Below are positions 1 through 5,184 of a stretch of DNA of 10,614 bases, piece by piece. Every line of letters starts with the position of its first letter. The stretch's first letter is position 1. Made by a program: the position numbers and the translations under genes. A model generated the notes under the pieces. That model worked only from the letters and a program-made list of their open reading frames with translations, ran no database searches and was not told where the DNA came from. Origin of the DNA: JAZRUF01 sp045636205 (lineage in GTDB: Bacteria; Bacillota; Clostridia; Oscillospirales; JAAYXM01); contig JAZTXE010000009.1 in NCBI GenBank assembly GCA_045636205.1, forward strand, positions 1 through 10,614, written 5' to 3'.

Positions 1-1
1 T

Positions 2-991
2 ATACAGTATCAGAGATACCCGCAGATAGAGAACCTTGTAACGCACGGATACGGGTACATATTAAATGATTTATTTTGTGAGTCTATGCGCGCAGAGCGG
101 TGGGAAGTTAACAGGTGCGGAAAAATACCGGATTTAGATAAAGATCTTAACCTTTCGGAGAGTCGCCCTGCACAGATGCTTTGGCTTAATAAAGGCGAGT
201 TTCAGGCAATGCGGAAGCAGAGTTGGGACACGTTTCATTGGCAGGTATATGTTGCGGCGAAAAAAGCCGGGGATATGCTTAAGATACCCGAGGACATACA
301 GACACTGCACGAGTACGGCGGTGAGGATGTTCTTGCGTTTGTCGGACGTGCGCCGGTGGGAAAGAGCGTAAGGTACTTGCTTGACCAAATGTATCAAGCC
401 GGTGCGGCTATGGATGTATACAACGAGTATACCGACCCGTATTGTGTATGCGATGACCCGATGATAGACGCGCAGTATCTTATAGATTATTGGGACATGG
501 CGGAAGAAGCGGAGTGGAATTTAAATGACACAGCAATACGCTGGCCGAAGGATCTGATAAACGCGCATGAGCGGGCACGTGTGGCGCGGAAAGTGAAATT
601 AGATGAAATACTTAAAAAGGAATTTAAGAGGCGGGCGCAGGAGCTTTCGGTATTTGCCTTTGAAAGTGGCGGTCTCATAATACGCCCTGCTGCTACTCAA
701 AAGGAGCTTAACCGTGAAGGGGAAAAGCTTAAGCACTGTGTAGCGGGCTATGCCGAAAGACATGCAAACGGCGAAACGGCGATTTTCTTTATACGGCATG
801 CGGACAGGCCGAAGGAGCCGTATTTCACGCTCGAGTATGACGAGAAAGAGAAAAAGGTGCGGCAGAACCGCGGCAAGTGCAACTGCGCGAAGACAGAAGA
901 AGTAGTGGAATTTGAAAAGAAGTGGCTTTCATGGATACACGCAGGATGCCCTGCGGTTAATGAAAATAAAAAGGAGTGTAAAACAGCATGA
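2..991 (+). CDS. PcfJ-like protein (5' end outside window)
   Basis: The reading frame has no stop from the left edge, so the first in-window ATG at 86 is internal and the true start lies upstream. About 329 residues are visible. The upstream residues (a Y-P-Q-I-E-x-L pattern) and the C-terminal part (the core H-C-V-A-G-Y followed by an A-I-F-F-I-R strand and a charged stretch with N-R-G-K-C-N-C) match what I know of the PcfJ-like family, found on conjugative plasmids such as pCF10 and commonly in phages of Firmicutes. The molecular function of the family is not established. The gene ends in an ATGA overlap with the DUF3102 gene, so the two are probably translationally coupled. The family call rests on recognised motifs; no function is inferred. 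Confidence 0.8.
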   Translation: MQYQRYPQIENLVTHGYGYILNDLFCESMRAERWEVNRCGKIPDLDKDLNLSESRPAQMLWLNKGEFQAMRKQSWDTFHWQVYVAAKKAGDMLKIPEDIQTLHEYGGEDVLAFVGRAPVGKSVRYLLDQMYQAGAAMDVYNEYTDPYCVCDDPMIDAQYLIDYWDMAEEAEWNLNDTAIRWPKDLINAHERARVARKVKLDEILKKEFKRRAQELSVFAFESGGLIIRPAATQKELNREGEKLKHCVAGYAERHANGETAIFFIRHADRPKEPYFTLEYDEKEKKVRQNRGKCNCAKTEEVVEFEKKWLSWIHAGCPAVNENKKECKTA

Positions 992-1908
992 GTAATGAAG
1001 TAGCAATACCGCGTACAGCGGATATAGTGGCAGCGGAGATACGCGCGCTTACGGCATCGGTGCTCACAAACATCATAGAGATAGGCAGACGCATGTGCGA
1101 AATAAAGGAAATGTTGCCACACGGTGAGTTCGGAGAATGGATAAAACTGCATACAGGGTACTCAAGTTCAACGGCCAATAATTTCATGCGTTTATTCCAG
1201 GAATACGGGAGCGACCAGGGCAGCTTATTTGGTGCGGAAGTAAATTGCCAAACGTTTGGCAATTTGAGTTATACCAAGGCTTTGGCGCTTTTGGCAGTGC
1301 CTGCGGAGGAGCGTGAGGAGTTTGCGAAAGAGCACAATGCGGAGGAGCTTTCCACCCGTGAATTAACCGCGGCGATAAAGGCAAGGGATGAGGCACTAAA
1401 GCGTGCGGAAGATGCGGAGAACAATCTTATCAGTGCATACAATGAGCGGGATGATTTAAAGCTTCAGGTTAAGGAGCTTTCTGAGAGACCTGTTGAAGTT
1501 GCGGTGCAGGAGCCAGACGAAAAGGTGATTGAAGAAAAGGTGAATTTGGCGGTGGAAGAGCTAAATGCAAAGCACAAAGCGGAGGTAGAGAAGCTTTCAA
1601 AGGAGTTGAGCCGTTCGGAGAAGAAGACGGAGAAGCTTGCGCGCGACCTTGAAAAGGCAAAGGCGGATGCGGCGGCTGCAGCTGATGAGGGCGAAAAGGC
1701 GAGGCTTACGGAAGAGGTTGGCAGGTTGCAAAAGAAGCTTGCAATGTCAGGAACGGAGATTACGACATTTAAGCTGCATTTTTCCGCGTGGCAGAATATG
1801 TACAGGCAGATGATGGATGCGCTTAAGGCGGCGCCGGAAGAGAACCGCGGGAATCTGCAGGCGGCGGTTCGCGCTCAGCTTGAGGCATGGACGGAAGGTG
1901 AGGTTTAG
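988..1908 (+). CDS. DUF3102 family coiled-coil protein
   Basis: 306 residues. Residues 1-130 look like the DUF3102 domain: an N-terminal helix with the E-I-G-R-R-M-x-E-I-K pattern, then H-G-E-F-G-E-W and a Y-S-S-S-T-A-N-N-F-M-R segment, then L-S-Y-T-K-A-L-A-L-L. Residues about 130-245 are a long Glu/Lys/Ala-rich coiled coil. The last 60 residues form a short helical tail. The family is common in phages and plasmids of Firmicutes and has no assigned function. The helical N-terminus followed by a coiled coil suggests a dimeric, perhaps DNA-associated protein, which is inference. The start overlaps the preceding stop (ATGA). The coding sequence is GC-rich compared with the genes after 2595 and contains a 24-bp perfect palindrome at 1242-1265. 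Confidence 0.85.
   Translation: MSNEVAIPRTADIVAAEIRALTASVLTNIIEIGRRMCEIKEMLPHGEFGEWIKLHTGYSSSTANNFMRLFQEYGSDQGSLFGAEVNCQTFGNLSYTKALALLAVPAEEREEFAKEHNAEELSTRELTAAIKARDEALKRAEDAENNLISAYNERDDLKLQVKELSERPVEVAVQEPDEKVIEEKVNLAVEELNAKHKAEVEKLSKELSRSEKKTEKLARDLEKAKADAAAAADEGEKARLTEEVGRLQKKLAMSGTEITTFKLHFSAWQNMYRQMMDALKAAPEENRGNLQAAVRAQLEAWTEGEV
1242..1265. repeat. 24-bp perfect palindrome inside DUF3102 gene
   Basis: The half-site AAATTGCCAAAC (1242-1253) is followed with no spacer by its exact reverse complement (1254-1265). It encodes the N-C-Q-T-F-G-N-L segment at the edge of the DUF3102 domain. The symmetry is seen directly. A role as an operator, a protein loading site or an mRNA hairpin is inference. 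Confidence 0.9.
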
Positions 1909-1909
1909 C

Positions 1910-2107
1910 ATGAGGGTGCTTATAGTGTACGCGATATCGCAGAAAGGGATGATACTGCCGGCAAACAGTGTTGTGGAGATGAAGAATTTTCCGCCGAGCG
2001 AGAGTGAGATTCGCAGGTATGAGCGGGAGCTTGCGGTTGCCGGCGGATGTGACGGCGCAGCGATTATGAACATGATACCGTTAGGTGGTGAGCAAAATGG
2101 AATGTAA
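1910..2107 (+). CDS. small hypothetical protein, 65 residues
   Basis: The ATG at 1910 follows a good ribosome binding site (GGAAGGTGAGG, in the last codons of the DUF3102 gene) and lies one base after that gene's stop. A longer frame beginning at 1817 is only a shadow of the DUF3102 gene. The protein starts with a hydrophobic beta-strand-like M-R-V-L-I-V-Y, continues through N-S-V-V-E-M-K, and ends in a Gly/Met-rich tail. I do not recognise the family. Its 3' end overlaps the start of the next small Cys-rich gene at 2097. Tight packing on both sides supports it being a real gene. Confidence 0.65.
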   Translation: MRVLIVYAISQKGMILPANSVVEMKNFPPSESEIRRYERELAVAGGCDGAAIMNMIPLGGEQNGM

Positions 2108-2231
2108 ATATTGCAATGACGAAATATGTGTAAATGAGGATTGTCCTATGTATGCTGATTATTGCCCGGTGCCTAATGATGCAGGGGTGTGCAGATATGA
2201 GGACAGAAAGGAAGGGATAAATAATGGATGA
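2097..2231 (+). CDS. small six-cysteine protein, 44 residues
   Basis: An ATG at 2097 overlaps the end of the previous gene, preceded by AGGTGG. The 44-residue product has cysteines at 3, 6, 11, 16, 23 and 32 in a C-x2-C-x4-C-x4-C-x6-C-x8-C pattern, beginning M-E-C-K-Y-C, which suggests zinc or another metal, or a disulfide-stabilised fold. Small proteins with this kind of N-terminus occur in clostridial phages, from my memory of such genomes. Function is unknown. Its C-terminal codons (K-E-G-I-N) also carry the ribosome binding site of the gene at 2224, with which it overlaps. Confidence 0.65.
   Translation: MECKYCNDEICVNEDCPMYADYCPVPNDAGVCRYEDRKEGINNG
2206..2221 (+). promoter_or_regulatory. 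strong RBS, copy 1 of a repeated 16-nt leader
   Basis: GAAAGGAAGGGATAAA ends two bases before the ATG at 2224. The identical 16 nt occur at 4207-4222 before the ATG at 4226. Confidence 0.8.
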
Positions 2232-2577
2232 TTTTGCGCCGAGGCATGAACTTTCCGAGAATATGCAAAATCTTATCGAGTACGCAAAAAAGAGCGGGCA
2301 TAATTACGGAAAGTATGTGCAGGCTAATCCGGATCCGCCGAGGGAGCCTACCGAGCCCGAAGAGGTTAGTGATCTGGAAGAAAATAAAGTTAGGTTTATT
2401 TGCAAACACTGCGGAAAAGTGGGATTTGCAAAAACTAAAAGCCGAAAATACCATGAATGGTGCAGAGAAGAAGTGAACCGTGTAAACGCTCGAAGAAATC
2501 AGGCGAAGTATCAAGCGAAGAAAAAGGAAGAGGCTGAGCGAAATAAGCGGTTGTGGGCTTCGGGGGCATTCGTTTGA
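2224..2577 (+). CDS. putative zinc-binding phage protein
   Basis: 117 residues. The start ATG at 2224 follows the strong site GAAAGGAAGGG with 6 bases between its last G and the ATG. The acidic, Pro-rich N-terminal half (P-D-P-P-R-E-P-T-E-P-E-E) leads to a short knuckle, C-K-H-C-G-K, with a later H-E-W-C that could supply further ligands, followed by a Lys/Arg/Gln-rich helix. This resembles small phage zinc-knuckle proteins that may bind nucleic acid. The family is not recognised with certainty and function is unknown. It overlaps the preceding small Cys-rich gene by 8 bases. It is the last gene before the noncoding, structured gap at 2578-2812. Confidence 0.7.
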   Translation: MDDFAPRHELSENMQNLIEYAKKSGHNYGKYVQANPDPPREPTEPEEVSDLEENKVRFICKHCGKVGFAKTKSRKYHEWCREEVNRVNARRNQAKYQAKKKEEAERNKRLWASGAFV

Positions 2578-2593
2578 TAATGTGATATAAAAA

Positions 2594-2795
2594 TCTTGAG
2601 CGTTTGGTTCTCGGTACAAATGAGGGCAAGATAAAAAACATCTATAAAAATAATAACGCAGCATTCTGCGACGTTGCGATATTTGCGCTTATTCAAGCCT
2701 TGGGCTGGAAACAATCTCCTTTAAAATTTGTTACGACCAAAAAATGTACATTCAACATAAGTCCTGTGTTTGTACCGGGAACTAAGCGCTCAAGA
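2594..2795 (+). ncRNA. candidate structured RNA closed by a long G:U-tolerant helix
   Basis: Bases 2594-2620 can pair with 2769-2795 over 27 positions without a bulge. The three positions that break the DNA inverted repeat all become G:U pairs in + strand RNA (T2603, G2606 and T2611 of the left arm). Two further wobbles (2621-2622 with 2768-2767), a single-base bulge and five more pairs (2623-2627 with 2765-2761) extend the helix to about 34 pairs. Inside are small hairpins: CGCAG/CTGCG at 2657-2670 with loop CATT, and AGCC/GGCT at 2696-2706. The right arm ends directly before the ribosome binding site of the gene at 2813. No convincing protein is encoded here. Seen directly: the pairing. Inferred: that it acts as a phage noncoding RNA, or as a leader controlling the gene at 2813. 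I cannot assign it to a named RNA family. Confidence 0.6.
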
Positions 2796-2812
2796 GGGAA
2801 AGGAAAACAGGA

Positions 2813-3343
2813 ATGAATATATTCTCAAAATTCAAAGAAAAAAGCCTGAGTTTAAGGAAGCCGGCGTCGGAAGAAGTTATTGTTGCTGTTCCGGACATCA
2901 AAGAATATTTGGTGAAGGAATATGAGCGGGTCAATGACCTTAAGTTAATAAATGAGGGATTACAGCAACAACTGGAAAAGACAAAGGAAACTGAAATTAA
3001 ATACGATGCTGCAATGGTGACGCTTGATGAATATTCAAAAAGGCTTAAACAATCTGAGCGTGAAATAATAGGTTGGGAAAATCGTGTTAAAAGTTTGGAG
3101 CATAAACTAAGGGATGCGCGAAATGAAATCAACTCTTACAAAATTAAATTCAATGAAGTTGCCGTAACCAAGGAAGAAATCAAAGCAGAGATTATCGAAG
3201 AAGTGAAAAAGGCACTTATTTTGACGTTTCAAAATCATAAAGGCGCGTTAAGCAAGAAAAGTGCATGTGAAATTATTGATGCGTATTCGTGCAATAAATG
3301 CGCACGGTATGATGGAGACGACGAGACAGGCGGTGCGGAGTAA
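2813..3343 (+). CDS. hypothetical coiled-coil protein
   Basis: 176 residues. The ATG at 2813 follows GAGGGAAAGG directly downstream of the candidate structured RNA. Residues about 30-145 are rich in heptad-like Leu/Glu/Lys and should form a long coiled coil. The C-terminal 40 residues contain a short Cys-containing segment (C-x9-C-x2-C, residues about 153-166) followed by an acidic Gly-rich tail. Base composition is clearly more AT-rich than the genes before 2578. The stop overlaps the next start (TAATG). I do not recognise a named family; a structural or scaffolding partner role would be a guess. Confidence 0.75.
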   Translation: MNIFSKFKEKSLSLRKPASEEVIVAVPDIKEYLVKEYERVNDLKLINEGLQQQLEKTKETEIKYDAAMVTLDEYSKRLKQSEREIIGWENRVKSLEHKLRDARNEINSYKIKFNEVAVTKEEIKAEIIEEVKKALILTFQNHKGALSKKSACEIIDAYSCNKCARYDGDDETGGAE

Positions 3344-3723
3344 TGGCAAGGTATATTGATGCGGATGCGTTGAAATTAGATATTGATTTATCTAAAGGTG
3401 CAAGAATTGTGGATATGGCTTTGAGTGCTATAAAAGCTATTCACGAAGCACCAACAGCCGATGTTGCGGAAGTGAAGTGGATTCCTGTGACAGAGAGGCT
3501 GCCGAAAGGTAGAAGGGAGTACCTCTGCATTTGCGTTTTTGGTGAAAGCAAGAGGCAATACTACGATGTGTTGATGTTTCATCCAGAACAGAACGCAGAA
3601 AACGGATATGTTACTGGTCCACACTTTAGCAATGAGGGTATGGGAGGTATGCGTGTCACCCACTGGATGCCACTACCTAAACCGCCGAGCGGTGCAAAAA
3701 TGGACGGAAAGGAAGATGCGTGA
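3343..3723 (+). CDS. DUF551 domain protein
   Basis: 126 residues. The N-terminus (M-A-R-Y-I-D-A-D-A-L-K, then E-A-P-T-A-D-V-A-E-V) is a leader often found in clostridial phage proteins. The C-terminal two thirds carry the DUF551 signature: W-I-P-V-T-E-R-L-P at about residues 46-54 and the closing V-T-H-W-M-P-L-P near residue 109. DUF551 is a small phage and prophage domain of unknown function. The gene overlaps both neighbours (TAATG at its start, TGATG at its end), which suggests translational coupling in one operon. Confidence 0.85.
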   Translation: MARYIDADALKLDIDLSKGARIVDMALSAIKAIHEAPTADVAEVKWIPVTERLPKGRREYLCICVFGESKRQYYDVLMFHPEQNAENGYVTGPHFSNEGMGGMRVTHWMPLPKPPSGAKMDGKEDA

Positions 3724-4229
3724 TGAAGTGTAATAAGTGTTTATATAAGAAAAACTGCCAATTTTTACTTAAGCATAAGAATGCAGTTGTTTCTGGCTGT
3801 ACAGCTTTTAAGGATGAAGCTGACTTTGTAATAAAAAATAGTCCCTTTGAAATGCTTGATATGGCATTTAAAAGATTGTTTCCTAATGTGAAATACACGG
3901 CATATTTTGAGCCGGATATAAGAGATGAAGCGGACGGTACTAAGGTTTGTGGATTAACAGACTTTGATGAAGACGGAGAAATATTCATTTTCATTGATAC
4001 AGAGCTGACGATTAACAATGCCGTTGAAATCTTTGCGCATGAGTTGGCACACGCAGGCGTGGGGGTTGAGCATGAGCATGACGAAGCATGGGAGAAAGCT
4101 TTTGACGATTTGTTTAATGAGTATAACAAAATCGGAGAGGAGCTGTTTTCATCCAATGTCAACGCGCCAAAGGGTAAAGATTATGTAGATGCGCTAAAAG
4201 AGGTAGGAAAGGAAGGGATAAACAAATGA
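3723..4229 (+). CDS. HELAH zincin-like putative metallopeptidase with N-terminal Cys cluster
   Basis: 168 residues from the ATG at 3723, chosen over an in-frame GTG at 3720 because AAAGGAAG at 3708-3715 is then at normal distance. The N-terminus has a C-x2-C-x5-C-x13-C cluster (residues 3, 6, 12, 26), probably a zinc knuckle. A second part holds the zinc-protease motif H-E-L-A-H (106-110), followed by H117, H119 and W123 in E-H-E-H-D-E-A-W, which could give the third zinc ligand. The order HExxH then H/W resembles SprT/Spartan-like or other phage zincins, but the exact family is uncertain. The preceding strand (I-F-I-F-I-D) fits the edge strand of a zincin fold. The substrate is unknown. The gene ends in an ATGA overlap with the next gene. 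Confidence 0.75.
   Translation: MKCNKCLYKKNCQFLLKHKNAVVSGCTAFKDEADFVIKNSPFEMLDMAFKRLFPNVKYTAYFEPDIRDEADGTKVCGLTDFDEDGEIFIFIDTELTINNAVEIFAHELAHAGVGVEHEHDEAWEKAFDDLFNEYNKIGEELFSSNVNAPKGKDYVDALKEVGKEGINK
4207..4222 (+). promoter_or_regulatory. strong RBS, copy 2 of a repeated 16-nt leader
   Basis: GAAAGGAAGGGATAAA ends three bases before the ATG at 4226 and is identical to 2206-2221. In both cases the same bases encode K-E-G-I-N at the C-terminus of the upstream gene. Confidence 0.8.
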
Positions 4230-4567
4230 ATATGCAGGAATTTGAAAAAGTGACCATTGAGAGAGTAAACGAATGTTTAAAGGTCATGACTTCAAAAAGC
4301 GAACAATACTCAACAGAAACGGACAAGTTACATAACTTCAAGGTTGCGGGAGAGCTGCAGGGGTGCACGCCCGAAAAGGCGCTTGGTGGGATGATGAGTA
4401 AGCACACGGTATCTATATACGACCTCATAAACGACGTTGAAACCGGCAAAAATATACCGCTTGAGATGTGGGACGAAAAGATCGGAGACCACATCAATTA
4501 TCTTCTATTATTAAATGCGCTTGTGAGGGAAAGAAGAACACACGCTTGCGATTGTAAAGGAGAGTAG
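4226..4567 (+). CDS. Nmad1 (DUF1599)-like protein
   Basis: 113 residues. The pattern K-S-E-Q-Y, then H-N-F near residue 37, M-M-S-K-H-T-V-S-I-Y-D-L (about 57-68), and W-D-E-K-I-G-D-H-I-N-Y-L-L-L-L near residues 83-97 matches the DUF1599 / nucleotide modification associated domain 1 family as I know it. This is an all-helical phage family thought to be linked to nucleotide or DNA base modification pathways, or to act in a MazG-like way on nucleotides. No base-modification enzyme is visible in this window, so its role here is open. The start overlaps the preceding stop (ATGA). A final C-D-C is present near the C-terminus. Confidence 0.7.
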   Translation: MNMQEFEKVTIERVNECLKVMTSKSEQYSTETDKLHNFKVAGELQGCTPEKALGGMMSKHTVSIYDLINDVETGKNIPLEMWDEKIGDHINYLLLLNALVRERRTHACDCKGE

Positions 4568-4570
4568 GAT

Positions 4571-4963
4571 ATGGGATTTTTAGGTACGTGCAAATACTGT
4601 GGGCAGGTAACAAGCGGGAACCGTGAGTTTTCCACTCAGAGCGATGCAGACGAGTATGCTACGGATAATTGCGGTTGCGATGAATCACAGAGTGAACGTG
4701 AGCGGGCACATCAGGTTACATATGCAAAAGAGCGTGTACGTCAGTTGTTTGGGGCAGATGCGAGGCGCCGCGGTTTTGAGCCTGTGAAAAACACTGAGAT
4801 CTTAGAAATTCTAAATCTTATAGTAGAAGGAATTGCAGAGGGTGAATTCGATTGGGCGACAGTTAAAATCCACGGTGGCGGCAAGGCGACGCTTGCATCA
4901 ACCGCGCGCGGCGGTATCCGAGTACAACGCAGTATAACACATGCGTGTCAGTTGGATGAGTAG
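4571..4963 (+). CDS. putative zinc-finger-like phage protein
   Basis: 130 residues, with AAAGGAGAG before the ATG. The N-terminus has C-K-Y-C-G-Q (residues 7-12), then a second pair N-C-G-C-D (about 33-37), together a likely four-Cys zinc site. The middle is a charged helix (S-E-R-E-R-A-H to R-R-R-G-F), and the C-terminal half has alternating beta-like segments with Gly-rich turns and R-G-G-I-R-V-Q-R-S-I. The family is not recognised with certainty; zinc ribbon proteins of this size are common in clostridial phages. It is the last gene of the left block: 221 noncoding bases follow. Confidence 0.65.
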   Translation: MGFLGTCKYCGQVTSGNREFSTQSDADEYATDNCGCDESQSERERAHQVTYAKERVRQLFGADARRRGFEPVKNTEILEILNLIVEGIAEGEFDWATVKIHGGGKATLASTARGGIRVQRSITHACQLDE

Positions 4964-4984
4964 CACACATCTATAAATAGTTAA

Positions 4985-5013
4985 TGCCGGCGGTTTAATA
5001 AAGACCGCCGGCA
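4985..5013 (+). repeat. strong stem-loop upstream of rep
   Basis: TGCCGGCGGT (4985-4994) is perfectly complementary to 5004-5013. One wobble and one A:T pair extend it to 12 pairs around the loop AATAA (4997-5001). No U-run follows, so it is not a standard terminator for the + strand. Its place just upstream of a HUH endonuclease gene makes an origin or nick-site hairpin possible (inference). Confidence 0.75.
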
Positions 5014-5105
5014 CACGCACAGAGTTTTGCGACATGTTCTTGCGAGGAGATGGAGTATCGAGGGCGAGTCGGAAAACTTTGGAAAAGGAATATACATATA
5101 TAAAT

Positions 5106-5128
5106 AAAAACGCCTACGCGCGTTTTTT
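5106..5128 (+). terminator. rho-independent terminator before rep
   Basis: AAAAACGC (5106-5113), loop CTACGC, GCGTTTTT (5120-5127), ending in six T. The stem is mostly A:T and so moderately weak. Transcription from the left block would end here, leaving rep dependent on read-through or on its own promoter. Confidence 0.6.
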
Positions 5129-5184
5129 CAGGCTTGTAAATAGTCTTAAGTTAATGACCAAGTAAACGATGAGGGGTGAAAGAG

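Larger units (their letters stand above)
4964..5184 (+). promoter_or_regulatory. noncoding leader before rep: hairpin, repeats, terminator
   Basis: No gene is visible. In order the region holds a strong stem-loop (4985-5013), a direct repeat TTGCGA at 5027-5032 and 5040-5045, an AT-rich stretch with TATA-like elements (5091-5105), a terminator-like hairpin (5106-5128) and a ribosome binding site (GAGGGG at 5171-5176). The rep gene probably has its own promoter here, but I could not find a convincing -35/-10 pair. Confidence 0.55.

Noticed and set aside
86..88. ATG at 86 as the start of the PcfJ-like gene
   Set aside because: The frame is open and PcfJ-like upstream to the window edge, so this Met is internal.
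748..1262. Minus-strand frames opposite the PcfJ-like and DUF3102 genes
   Set aside because: They have no ribosome binding sites or recognisable domains and lie antisense to well supported genes. The same holds for the other minus-strand frames in the window.
2594..2795. MITE or other terminal-inverted-repeat element
   Set aside because: No target-site duplication is visible at the ends, and the arm differences are all of the G:U-compatible type, which favours RNA. It remains the main alternative.
2604..2816. 70-codon + strand frame with a TTG start across the structured region
   Set aside because: No ribosome binding site before the TTG, and its two ends are only the translated arms of the inverted repeat. 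It overlaps the start of the next gene. It is better explained by RNA structure, although a protein cannot be fully excluded.
5079..5104. Promoter TTGGAA ... TATAAA before rep
   Set aside because: The spacer is only 14 bases and a terminator follows immediately, so it is not convincing.
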